Below are positions 1 through 6,841 of a DNA stretch of 12,918 nt, one piece after another. The stretch is taken from assembly GCA_947038135.1 (NCBI GenBank), contig CAMQVM010000019.1, positions 1 through 12,918 of the forward strand, given 5' to 3'. The position numbers and the translations under genes are program-made. The first letter of the stretch is position 1, and every line of letters begins with the position of its first letter. The notes beneath the pieces were generated by a model that was not told the origin of the DNA, did not search any database, and worked only from the letters and a program-made list of their open reading frames with translations. The stretch is from an uncultured Rikenellaceae bacterium. GTDB lineage: Bacteria > Bacteroidota > Bacteroidia > Bacteroidales > Rikenellaceae.

Positions 1-1
1 T

Positions 2-1219
2 AATCAAGCTATACTTCCTGTTAATGGTAGTGTTGTATTTGTTGGAGCGAGTGGTCGTTTAGCTAAGCTTGCACACGGTATTTATGTTAGTGATGTGAAA
101 GTGTTAAAGCCAATCAATGGTATTACAAATGCAGTGTTTACAATTAACCTATCAGGTTTCTCTTTTACAAATGAGGGTGCACCGATTCCAGTTAGTGTAG
201 ATTATATAACTCACGAAGGAACTGCCAAAATTGGTCGCAACTTCAACCCAGTTAAAGGAACATTATCTTTTATTCCTTCTTCTGACAGAACTGAGAAGTA
301 TCTACGTAAATATGTTGTAGAAGTTCCAGTTAAGTCAAATGATATGCTAGAGGGTGATCGTGTATTCTCTCTAAACCTTTCAAATGCTAAAGATAGTTAT
401 GTTATCCGTGGTAAGAGTGAGGCAGTAATCGAAGACCAACCAGTTATTGTAAGATTAAATTCAACTACTCCAGGTTATGAGGGTGGTAGCAATATTAACT
501 ATGAGCTAGGTATCTACAAAACTAATGGTACACCACTTACTAATGATACAGGTGCTGATATCGTTATCGATGGTGTGTATGCTAAAGGTTCTGCAGATGA
601 TCTTGATTTCCAAAAAGGTAGAATTCCAAGAGTTACAATTAATACTCTTAAGCACAATGGTAACTTTGAAGTTATTCCTCTTGAAGATACTCGTTATGAG
701 TCGACAAAAACTGTTGTTATTGAGTTTAACAAGGTTTATGCTATGAGTGATACTGATATTAGCTTTATGGGTGATGAGCTTATCTCAATAGGTGATCTAT
801 ATGACCAACCTGCAATGGTAGCAGTAGAGTCTTTGGGTAATATTGGTAAGACAAGTAACATCGTTTCAGGTCTGTTTAAAGTGTCTCTTCTTAGAGCTCG
901 TGACGGTGCGTTATTGACTAATAACAGTGGTAGTGATGTCATAGTTAGCCTTTCAACTGATGCAGAAGCTACAGCAGAGTTAAGCAAAGATTACATCTTT
1001 ACGAATCTTCATAATGCTCGCATTTGGGGTGATGGTACTTCTAGTGCAGTTAATATTGATGGAGTCCTTATGTATAATGCAGATAAGAGCGACAAAATTA
1101 AAACTGTTGGTATAAAGATCGAAAAGGCAAAAGTTGGTACAGATGCTTTACCTATCTCAATAAGTCCAGAGGCTAGTAAGTCTATGTTTGAGATAACTAA
1201 TTTGAACAACATCTATTAA
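2..1219 (+). CDS. Calx-beta-repeat surface protein, 5' end outside window
   Basis: The reading frame is open from the first bases of the window, so the gene begins upstream; a GTG at 95 is not a convincing start. About 405 residues are visible. They form three similar beta-rich repeats of roughly 100-130 residues. The first has the classic Calx-beta pattern: VDYITHEGTA, then GTLSFIP, then a late LEGDRVFSLNLSNA and a closing IEDQ. The second and third are more diverged but share a paired motif (PLTNDTGADIVI and LLTNNSGSDVIV) at equivalent places, so they arose by duplication. Calx-beta domains bind calcium or act as adhesion or spacer modules in extracellular proteins. No membrane segment is visible, and the end (FEITNLNNIY) does not look like a type IX sorting domain. 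The N-terminal export signal would lie outside the window. The family call is good; the cellular role (adhesion or surface structure) is inference. Confidence 0.75.
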   Translation, partial: NQAILPVNGSVVFVGASGRLAKLAHGIYVSDVKVLKPINGITNAVFTINLSGFSFTNEGAPIPVSVDYITHEGTAKIGRNFNPVKGTLSFIPSSDRTEKYLRKYVVEVPVKSNDMLEGDRVFSLNLSNAKDSYVIRGKSEAVIEDQPVIVRLNSTTPGYEGGSNINYELGIYKTNGTPLTNDTGADIVIDGVYAKGSADDLDFQKGRIPRVTINTLKHNGNFEVIPLEDTRYESTKTVVIEFNKVYAMSDTDISFMGDELISIGDLYDQPAMVAVESLGNIGKTSNIVSGLFKVSLLRARDGALLTNNSGSDVIVSLSTDAEATAELSKDYIFTNLHNARIWGDGTSSAVNIDGVLMYNADKSDKIKTVGIKIEKAKVGTDALPISISPEASKSMFEITNLNNIY

Positions 1220-1224
1220 TTTAT

Positions 1225-1276
1225 AATGATGCTTATTGCTATTGATGCAATATTCAATTATGCGATAAGCATCATT
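1225..1276 (+). terminator. Stem-loop after the Calx-beta gene
   Basis: AATGATGCTTAT at 1225-1236 pairs perfectly with ATAAGCATCATT at 1265-1276. One wobble and two further pairs extend the stem to 15 bp around a 22-nt loop. It starts six bases after the stop codon. The following bases are T-rich (TTTATTATTA) but not a clean T-run, so it may be a terminator, a 3'-end stabiliser, or both. Confidence 0.5.
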
Positions 1277-1281
1277 TATTA

Positions 1282-1350
1282 TTACTTATAAGTAAATGTT
1301 GGTCAAGGTGGTTATTTTACTTTGATTAACTGTAGCACAGTTAGCGCTAA
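1282..1350 (+). promoter_or_regulatory. Cluster of palindromes upstream of the lipoprotein gene
   Basis: Three dyads lie close together: the perfect 14-bp palindrome TTACTTATAAGTAA (1282-1295); a 7-bp stem TAACTGT/ACAGTTA with a 3-nt loop (1327-1343); and the perfect 10-bp palindrome TTAGCGCTAA (1341-1350), which shares three bases with the second arm of the stem. Between the first and second sits TTACTTTG (1317-1324), one mismatch from the Bacteroidetes -7 box TAnnTTTG, but with no well-spaced -33 element. The stretch probably holds the promoter and operator or 5'-end hairpin of the lipoprotein gene. The exact sites are inferred. Confidence 0.35.
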
Positions 1351-1381
1351 ATAACAATAACAACAATCAACAATAATTATT

Positions 1382-1408
1382 AACAACAATTTATCAACAA
1401 CAATTTAT
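1382..1408 (+). repeat. Tandem 14-nt repeat in an untranslated leader
   Basis: AACAACAATTTAT occurs at 1382-1394 and again at 1396-1408, a period of 14. It lies in a CAA/ATT-rich leader with no G between 1347 and the start codon at 1428. Confidence 0.6.
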
Positions 1409-1427
1409 TAATTAAAAACAACAAATT

Positions 1428-2675
1428 ATGAAAAAATTAGTTTACAGTATTTCTGCCTTGTTCCTAGCTGGATCAATGTTCTCTTGTCAAGAGAAGTCTT
1501 TAGTAGACGATGTAGTTTTAGCACCAGTAACACTTAAATTTGGTATCGGAGGAAACGATCCAAGTGTTACAAAAGCCCCAGGTACTGTCAAGCCAATCAC
1601 TGCATTCAAAGCTGGTGATGTTATTGACCTTTTGTTTACACTTTCAACTGATGCTGATTGTACTTTCCAATTAAACAAGCAATTTGCTGTTACTCAAGCA
1701 ATGATTGATGCAGCAACTGCTGGTGGATTGATCTCAGGTACCGTGAATGATGTTCCTGACACTTTTACTAGCGTTGTAGCTGTTATGAATGCTCGTCCTG
1801 ACGCTGGTGCTGAATCTGCGACTGCAGGAGTTACTTCTCAGCAGGGTTTAGTTACAGAAGACCTTCCAGGAAGTTATAATGGTCAGAAATTGTCAGAACT
1901 TCTTTTCAGTCTTGCTCCTCGTACAACTCCAACAACTGCTGGTTCTTTTAATTCACCAAAAGCAACTACAGATCCTGTTGTAGCAGCACCTAGTGTTTTT
2001 TACTCTCCAAAGGATTTCTTTGTGAGTAACAAAGCAACAATCAATAAGCCAGGAACTGGTAATTCTACAGTTACTGTTGTTTTAGCACGTGCTATTTCAA
2101 TGGCGAGAATTATCATGGCAGATGAGCAAAATAAGGCAGTTAATGTTGGTAAGCTTGACTTTTCTAATGCTAAAAATGGTATAATGATGCGTCAAACTAG
2201 CAAGCAAACTAGTCTTTTAGTAGCAGGTAATGCACAAGCTGTATCATCTGAAAATGATGGTGTTCTGCACTTAGGTTCTTTCCAAATGATAGGTAAACCA
2301 GCTACTGGTTATGACGCTGGAACAGCTGTTCTTTCAACTGCAGAAGTAACTGGTGGTAAGCATGCTTGGCAAGATTTCACCATCTTACCGCACACAGGTC
2401 TTGCTAAAAAAATGAATATCTTAATTGGTATCTATGCAGGAATAGGATATGAGCCTTCTAACACAACCCCTCTTACTGCTGGCGCAATGGTTTATTTCAT
2501 GGGAGAGGTTAAAACTGACCTAAATATCAATGCAAACAGCATATTAAGACTAAACACTAAGCTTATCAATGCTGGAAGTACAGATCCTGAGAATCCTGCG
2601 ATTTATGGTTCTCTTGACGTTACTGCATCTCTTGAGCCTTGGGGTGATTTTGTAGACGTTAGTCTAGATATTTAA
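1428..2675 (+). CDS. Surface lipoprotein, fimbrillin (Mfa/FimA)-like
   Basis: A 415-residue protein with a lipoprotein signal peptide: MKKLVYSISALFLAGSMFSC. The lipobox cysteine is residue 20, followed by QEKS. The mature N-terminus runs into a beta-strand (VTLKFGIGG), and a TKAPG motif sits at about residues 48-52. A TKA just after the first strand is common in Bacteroidales fimbrillin-family proteins. The rest is beta-rich and low in charge. The end, VTASLEPWGDFVDVSLDI, has the W-containing final strand typical of FimA/Mfa1-like subunits. If the assignment holds, the product is a shaft or accessory subunit of a type V pilus, exported as a lipoprotein and matured at the surface. No usher or other pilus gene is visible beside it. 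The 83-nt G-free leader and the terminator behind it suggest a separate, well-translated transcript. The lipoprotein call is firm; the fimbrillin call is moderate. Confidence 0.6.
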   Translation: MKKLVYSISALFLAGSMFSCQEKSLVDDVVLAPVTLKFGIGGNDPSVTKAPGTVKPITAFKAGDVIDLLFTLSTDADCTFQLNKQFAVTQAMIDAATAGGLISGTVNDVPDTFTSVVAVMNARPDAGAESATAGVTSQQGLVTEDLPGSYNGQKLSELLFSLAPRTTPTTAGSFNSPKATTDPVVAAPSVFYSPKDFFVSNKATINKPGTGNSTVTVVLARAISMARIIMADEQNKAVNVGKLDFSNAKNGIMMRQTSKQTSLLVAGNAQAVSSENDGVLHLGSFQMIGKPATGYDAGTAVLSTAEVTGGKHAWQDFTILPHTGLAKKMNILIGIYAGIGYEPSNTTPLTAGAMVYFMGEVKTDLNINANSILRLNTKLINAGSTDPENPAIYGSLDVTASLEPWGDFVDVSLDI

Positions 2676-2714
2676 TCTATGCTAGTGGATTTTAATCCAT
2701 TACACATATAAATT

Positions 2715-2766
2715 GGTTATGCGTATTTTTTGATTCTTAAAGATTGAAAGATACGCTAACCTTTTT
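2715..2766 (+). terminator. Intrinsic terminator of the lipoprotein gene
   Basis: GGTTATGCGTAT (2715-2726) pairs with ATACGCTAACC (2751-2761) with a single bulged T. It is followed at once by TTTTT (2762-2766). It stands 40 bp behind the stop codon. Confidence 0.65.
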
Positions 2767-2856
2767 ATTAATAGTAGATGTTGTAATATTGCTTTCAGTT
2801 CCATTTTAGCAAGTGATTAGTCTTATATATTGATATTTTATGTTAGTTATAAATTT

Positions 2857-2864
2857 TAGATTTG
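2857..2864 (+). promoter_or_regulatory. Candidate -7 promoter box for the barrel gene
   Basis: TAGATTTG matches the Bacteroidetes -7 consensus TAnnTTTG exactly. The nearest -33-like TTG (2830-2832) is 24 bp upstream, somewhat too far for the usual spacing of about 20. Initiation here would leave a leader of about 210 nt beginning with the cGACCT/AGGTCg hairpin. The match alone is short, so confidence is low. Confidence 0.3.
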
Positions 2865-3081
2865 AGGAGGTGCGACCTTTAATACATTTAGGTCGTCATT
2901 AACCTGAAATCTTGAACAGTAACACACAATAGTACAATTCTTATTATGGTATCTTATTTTATCAGTTTTATTTTTCATAGATACATCAATTCTAATCTTT
3001 TTTACTCATTTTCTCCGTTTTATTAGCTTAAATATATACATATCAATTATTTTATTCAGACAGTAATATAACATTCAAACA

Positions 3082-3753
3082 ATGAAAAAATCACTATTAT
3101 TTTTGTTACTATTTGGGGCAGTCTCATCTGTAACAGCACAAGAATTTAAAGAAAATATCTTTGGTGTCGATGTGGGTATGAACGCATCTAATATCTCAAT
3201 AAGTAATACATTCTTAGATATAGATACCTCAAATAGATATGGTCTAAACATAGGTGTATCGTATCAGCGTTTATTGTTTTCTTCTATACCTTTGTATCTT
3301 GAAACTGGGCTTTACTACTCTGAAAAGGGAGCTATTTATGACGATAAACCACTTGTTTTAGAGTTAAACCTCTCAACCATTCAAGTTCCTCTATTGATTA
3401 ACTATCGTATTAAGCTAGGTTATGATTTCAACATTGTTCCAGCAGTTGGTGTATACTACAACTATGGATTTAATGGTGATTATAAGCTTTCAGGAACTAC
3501 TGGTAATTCAGATTTAGATGATTTTTTAAGTGCTCAGCAGGATAATGTTGTATATGGTGATGATGGTGAGCTTATGCGTTCAAATGTAGGTTTTCGTTTA
3601 GCATTAGGCTTTGATTGGAAAATGATTAACCTTACACTTGGTTATGAAAGAGATTTAATAAACGCATCAAGAATCCAAAATGATAACGGGCTTAATCAAG
3701 AATCTAAAACTTTCAATAAAGCATTTACAGTATCGGTAGGTTGCCGCTTTTAG
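3082..3753 (+). CDS. Outer-membrane beta-barrel protein (OmpX/PorT-like)
   Basis: A 223-residue protein with a signal peptide ending VTA|QEF (residues 19/20). The mature part is a run of alternating amphipathic strands with turns rich in N, D and G, typical of small 8-strand barrels: FGVDVGMNAS, YGLNIGVSYQRLL, LYLETGLYYSEKG and others. The last residues, FTVSVGCRF, form a final strand ending in phenylalanine, the signal read by the BAM machinery. This fits the outer-membrane beta-barrel family common in Bacteroidetes (OMP_b-brl_2 type), often annotated as PorT-family; it is not evidence for the type IX secretion protein PorT itself. It appears to be transcribed alone: a terminator and a long gap lie before it, and a strong terminator follows. 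Its substrate, if any, is unknown. Confidence 0.8.
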   Translation: MKKSLLFLLLFGAVSSVTAQEFKENIFGVDVGMNASNISISNTFLDIDTSNRYGLNIGVSYQRLLFSSIPLYLETGLYYSEKGAIYDDKPLVLELNLSTIQVPLLINYRIKLGYDFNIVPAVGVYYNYGFNGDYKLSGTTGNSDLDDFLSAQQDNVVYGDDGELMRSNVGFRLALGFDWKMINLTLGYERDLINASRIQNDNGLNQESKTFNKAFTVSVGCRF

Positions 3754-3808
3754 AGTGTTTGCTGAAAACTACTTTCGGTAACTTAGAAAGTTGAGCACCT
3801 TAATATTT

Positions 3809-3838
3809 AACGTCTGCCTTTGTTCGGCAGACGTTTTT
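3809..3838 (+). terminator. Strong intrinsic terminator after the barrel gene
   Basis: AACGTCTGCC (3809-3818) and GGCAGACGTT (3826-3835) form a perfect 10-bp stem with a 7-nt loop, followed by a T-tract to 3838. A weaker stem (ACTTTC/GAAAGT, 3771-3791) precedes it. It separates the barrel gene from the convergent kinase gene. Confidence 0.9.
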
Positions 3839-3872
3839 AATTTATATTCAGTTTTTTTTTGCATTGAACGTG

Positions 3873-3900
3873 TTTAAAACTTGACCTATCTGAAGGTCAA
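3873..3900 (-). terminator. Terminator hairpin overlapping the kinase stop codon
   Basis: Read on the minus strand, TTGACCT (3900-3894) pairs with AGGTCAA (3887-3881) around a 6-nt loop and is followed by GTTTTA. The stop codon (3888-3886) lies within the hairpin, so the terminator is partly coding. The T-run is short. Confidence 0.45.
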
Positions 3901-5211
3901 TACAAAACTTTTTGATTTACTATTTTGAATCAATACTATAGAGCCGTTGTGTAGCCTCATTATCTGGCGTGAGACACTCAACCCAATGCCGCTACCACCG
4001 CTTTTGGTTGTGAAGAACGGTACAAAGATATGCTCTGCGGCATCTTCGCTTATTCGCCCTCCACTATCTGATATTTTTATAATTACATCTTCATTTTCTT
4101 TGCTGTAACACTCAATATTTATAACACCTTGGCAGTTCTTACTATCGCAGTTATTATCGCTATCTTCACCGTTAATAATAGATTCAATAGCATTTTTAAC
4201 GAGGTTTATAACTATCTGTATAATCTGATTTTCATCGGCGTATATCATCAAATTTTCAGGGCTGATAACTATTTTAAACTTAATCTTGCTATCAATATTA
4301 TCATACAGTCCCACAACATTATCAATTATACCTTTAACATACACTGGTGCCATTTCAGGGGTGGCGATTCGTGACAGTTGTCGGTAGTTATTAACAAACT
4401 TTACAAGTGAGTTGCTGGTGTTATGTATAACGTTTAGCCCCGTAGCAATATCACTATCTTCGATATGTTTGTTTTCAACTAGGCTTGAGCTTATAGATAT
4501 AATAGGTGTTAGCGAGTTCATTATTTCATGGGTTAATACTTTGCTTAGTCGGCTCCATGACTCCAGCTCTTTATACTCTAGTTCGCTAGATATATTGCTG
4601 AGGGTGTATATATGTAGCTTTTGTGTAGCATTTTGCCAGATGGTGAGTTGTATGCTAATTTTAAATTGATCTTTTTCGGTGGTAAATGAGAAACTGGTTG
4701 ATGAGTTTACTGCGGCGCTGTTGAATGCCTCGCTCATGCCAGGGTAGTAGTTAGATAGGTTGTTTATGTGGCTGATATTATCTAAACCTAAAAGTGTTTT
4801 AGCCGCCTTGTTGAGCTTTAAGATACTGCTGTTTTGGTTAGTTATGATAACGCTACTACTGATATTGTCGAGCACGGTGTGGTAATATCTTTCACGCTCT
4901 TCGACCTCTTTACGTGCATTTTCAAGCATCTCTCGGATAGTGTTGAGGTAGCTATTTATATCTCTACGTTTGCGGTTTGTAACAAACGAAAACATATAAT
5001 CCTTATTATCAATCGCCTCAATAATATATTTCATCTTTTTTATAACATCAAGCTGAAAGGTTAGTATCAACAGCGCAAGTGCAGCAGATGCAATAGACGC
5101 AGCAGATGTAAGTATATAGCTTGATTCATTGTAAAAGTGAAATATTAAGGTGAAGCTACCACCAAACATCAATAGTAGCAGGGTCAGTTTTATATATAAC
5201 CTCTTTTCCAT
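3886..5211 (-). CDS. NtrY-like sensor histidine kinase with minimal external loop
   Basis: A 441-residue membrane kinase. Two hydrophobic segments (about 5-27 and 34-54) are separated by only some six residues (NESSYI), so there is almost no external sensing domain. A charged linker follows (55-107), then a PAS-like domain (about 108-212). The dimerisation/phosphorylation helix carries the motif LTHEIMNSLTPI with His228. The catalytic domain has its N box at NLVKNAIES (336-344), a G1-type motif DSGGRI (382-387, where DxGxGI is usual) and the G2 loop GGSGIGLS (405-412). The insert between N and G1 boxes holds two cysteines (355 and 360). The gene starts 45 bp after the regulator stop on the same strand, so the two are almost certainly co-transcribed. 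The kinase should phosphorylate Asp55 of that regulator. Kinase identity is firm; the signal is unknown. Confidence 0.92.
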   Translation of the reverse strand: MEKRLYIKLTLLLLMFGGSFTLIFHFYNESSYILTSAASIASAALALLILTFQLDVIKKMKYIIEAIDNKDYMFSFVTNRKRRDINSYLNTIREMLENARKEVEERERYYHTVLDNISSSVIITNQNSSILKLNKAAKTLLGLDNISHINNLSNYYPGMSEAFNSAAVNSSTSFSFTTEKDQFKISIQLTIWQNATQKLHIYTLSNISSELEYKELESWSRLSKVLTHEIMNSLTPIISISSSLVENKHIEDSDIATGLNVIHNTSNSLVKFVNNYRQLSRIATPEMAPVYVKGIIDNVVGLYDNIDSKIKFKIVISPENLMIYADENQIIQIVINLVKNAIESIINGEDSDNNCDSKNCQGVINIECYSKENEDVIIKISDSGGRISEDAAEHIFVPFFTTKSGGSGIGLSVSRQIMRLHNGSIVLIQNSKSKSFVLTFR

Positions 5212-5256
5212 ATTATGATACGATAATTTAAATGTAAGATTATTAATATGTTGAAT

Positions 5257-6627
5257 CTATAAGTTATATTTTTTCATCTTGTTATATAGCGTTTGGCGTG
5301 ATATGCCAAGTGATGCTGCTGCCATTGAAAGGTTTGAGTTGTGCTTATCAATAGTGTTTATTATCATCACTCGCTCCATATCTTCAAGTGTGCCGCTGTC
5401 TAGCTGCTGTGTGTTTATTGAGTTTTCGCTTTTCACCGACTGTTTCAGCAGTAGGTCAGCTAGCTCGAGTGTGTCTCCTGTGCACATTATTACAGCCTTT
5501 TCAATGGTGTGTTGCAACTCTCGGATATTACCACTCCATGAGTGCTCTGCAAGTGCTTTTTTAGCCTCTGTGGTGATGCTTGTGATATGCTTGTTGTACT
5601 TTGTGCTGTAATCATTCATAAATTTCAGAGTCAGAGGGGTTATATCCTCTTTACGCTCACGAAGCGGTACTAGTGTAATGGTGATTGTGTTTAGCCTATA
5701 CATCAAATCCATTCGAAATTTAGATTCATCAACCATCTGTTCTATGTTTTGATTGGTGGCAGATATAAGCCTTATATCTATATCGATTAATTTGTTGCTC
5801 CCTACACGTGTAACTTTACGTGTTTGTAGAACTGCTAGCAGTTTTGATTGTAGGTGCAAAGGAAGGTTGCCTATCTCATCCATGAAGAGGCTTCCAGCAT
5901 TAGCAAGTTCAAATTTACCTACCCTGTCAGCTTTGGCATCAGTAAATGCCCCTTTAACGTGTCCAAATAGCTCACTTTCAAAGAGTGTCTCAGTAATAGC
6001 ACCCATATCTACTGTTACCATGTTGCCATTAGCACGCTTTGACATTATATGTATTTCACGAGCTAACACCTCTTTACCCGTGCCATTTTCGCCTATGATA
6101 AGAATATTTGCATCGGTAGCTGCTACCTTTTCAACAAGCTCACGGAGCTTCTGCATCTCTTTGCTTACTCCCCAATACATACGGTTAGAGCCTGCTATAA
6201 ATGTAGGTGTGTTGGTTGCTGGTGCTTTACCCTGCTGGCTTGATCGTTTGTGTGCATTTTCAAGGGTGCTTATCAGGTGGCTGTTATCCCACGGCTTCAC
6301 CACAAAGTCGCACGCACCTAGTTTCATGCCCTTTATTGCCAGTTCTATATCGGCATAGGCAGTAAATAGTACTACCTCGCAACCTGTGGGGAAGTATCGC
6401 TTAATTTCTGAGAGCCAAAAAAGACCCTCATTGCCACTATTTATTCCACTTACAAAGTTCATATCTAAGAGTACAATATCTACTTTGTGCTCTCTGATCG
6501 ATGATATTATCTGTGTTGGTGATGATATAGTATGTACCTTTTCAAACACATTTGAGAGTAAAATATTTAGTGCTGAAAGAATACTCTTGTTGTCATCTAC
6601 AATTAGTAAGGTGCCCTGCTTTGCCAT
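5257..6627 (-). CDS. NtrC-family sigma-54 response regulator
   Basis: A 456-residue three-domain activator of normal length. The receiver domain (about 5-125) has the acidic pair D11/D12, phospho-acceptor D55, T89 and K111. The AAA+ domain (about 145-380) shows Walker A GENGTGKE (179-186), the sigma-54 contact loop as GAFTDA (226-231, standard GAFTGA), Walker B LFMDE (247-251), sensor I SATN (289-292) and the arginine-finger region FRMDLMYRL (304-312). A Fis-type helix-turn-helix ends the protein (about 415-456: MAAASLGISRQTLYNKMKKY). Phosphorylation should drive oligomerisation, ATP hydrolysis and opening of sigma-54 promoter complexes. It is the first gene of the regulator-kinase operon and divergent from the efflux genes. 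The paired palindromes at 6706-6744 are its probable binding sites. The ATG at 6627 leaves a complete receiver domain, which supports this start. Confidence 0.95.
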   Translation of the reverse strand: MAKQGTLLIVDDNKSILSALNILLSNVFEKVHTISSPTQIISSIREHKVDIVLLDMNFVSGINSGNEGLFWLSEIKRYFPTGCEVVLFTAYADIELAIKGMKLGACDFVVKPWDNSHLISTLENAHKRSSQQGKAPATNTPTFIAGSNRMYWGVSKEMQKLRELVEKVAATDANILIIGENGTGKEVLAREIHIMSKRANGNMVTVDMGAITETLFESELFGHVKGAFTDAKADRVGKFELANAGSLFMDEIGNLPLHLQSKLLAVLQTRKVTRVGSNKLIDIDIRLISATNQNIEQMVDESKFRMDLMYRLNTITITLVPLRERKEDITPLTLKFMNDYSTKYNKHITSITTEAKKALAEHSWSGNIRELQHTIEKAVIMCTGDTLELADLLLKQSVKSENSINTQQLDSGTLEDMERVMIINTIDKHNSNLSMAAASLGISRQTLYNKMKKYNL

Positions 6628-6647
6628 TTTAGTAATATTAGTTAGTT

Positions 6648-6655
6648 CAAAATTA
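6648..6655 (-). promoter_or_regulatory. Candidate -7 box for the regulator-kinase operon
   Basis: On the minus strand TAATTTTG fits TAnnTTTG, about 20 bp before the ATG. TTG-like -33 candidates lie 13 or 25 bp away rather than about 20, so this is only a plausible housekeeping promoter. Confidence 0.25.
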
Positions 6656-6705
6656 ACTTATTTTATCTCAAAAAGCTAATCAAATTATTGTGGTGGTAGA
6701 GCAAG

Positions 6706-6744
6706 TGTCAAATTCATTGACATGGGTGTCAAATTACTTGACAC
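6706..6744 (+). promoter_or_regulatory. Two tandem palindromic activator sites (UAS)
   Basis: TGTCAA-N5-TTGACA occurs at 6706-6722 and again at 6727-6743; the second has 7-bp arms, GTGTCAA/TTGACAC (6726-6744). Spacers are ATTCA and ATTAC. Centres are 21 bp apart, two helical turns, so both face the same side of the DNA. They lie about 65-86 bp upstream of the -24 element of the sigma-54 promoter, the usual place for enhancer sites of NtrC-type regulators with a Fis-type DNA-binding domain. The likely ligand is the regulator encoded at 5257-6627. The sites also lie 79-117 bp upstream of that gene, so feedback on its own operon is possible. Confidence 0.75.
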
Positions 6745-6797
6745 TTTTATATTTCAGGTTGTTTTGCATAGTGTTGTTATTAAGCTGATTATATGTT

Positions 6798-6814
6798 TTG
6801 GCTCGGATTTGGCA
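6798..6814 (+). promoter_or_regulatory. Sigma-54 (-24/-12) promoter of the efflux operon
   Basis: TTGGCTCGGATTTGGCA agrees with the consensus TTGGCACGnnnnTTGCW at all defined positions but two. The invariant GG (6800-6801) and GC (6812-6813) are 10 bp apart, as required. Transcription should start near 6825, leaving a short leader before the ATG at 6842. Its placement between a sigma-54 activator gene and the efflux operon supports the call. Confidence 0.78.
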
Positions 6815-6841
6815 TGGTTAAGTTAATAAAAATTATAATTT

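Larger units (their letters stand above)
2676..3081. other. 406-bp intergenic region between lipoprotein and barrel genes
   Basis: No convincing gene is present. It holds a short 9-bp stem with a 2-nt loop (2683-2702), an intrinsic terminator (2715-2766), a perfect TAnnTTTG box (2857-2864) and a foldable segment (2858-2912). The remaining ~170 bp before the ATG at 3082 is AT-rich with no motif recognised. Confidence 0.6.

Noticed and set aside
95..97. GTG as the start of the first gene
   Set aside because: The frame is open to the left edge with protein-like sequence in front of it, so the gene begins outside the window.
3055..3066. AGACAGTAATA found both before the barrel gene and before the adaptor gene (near 8268)
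   Set aside because: Only 11 bases, AT-rich, and the genes have no evident common control; likely chance.
5753..6358. 201-codon + strand frame opposite the response regulator
   Set aside because: The minus strand encodes all AAA+ motifs there; the + frame shows no domain and is a shadow.
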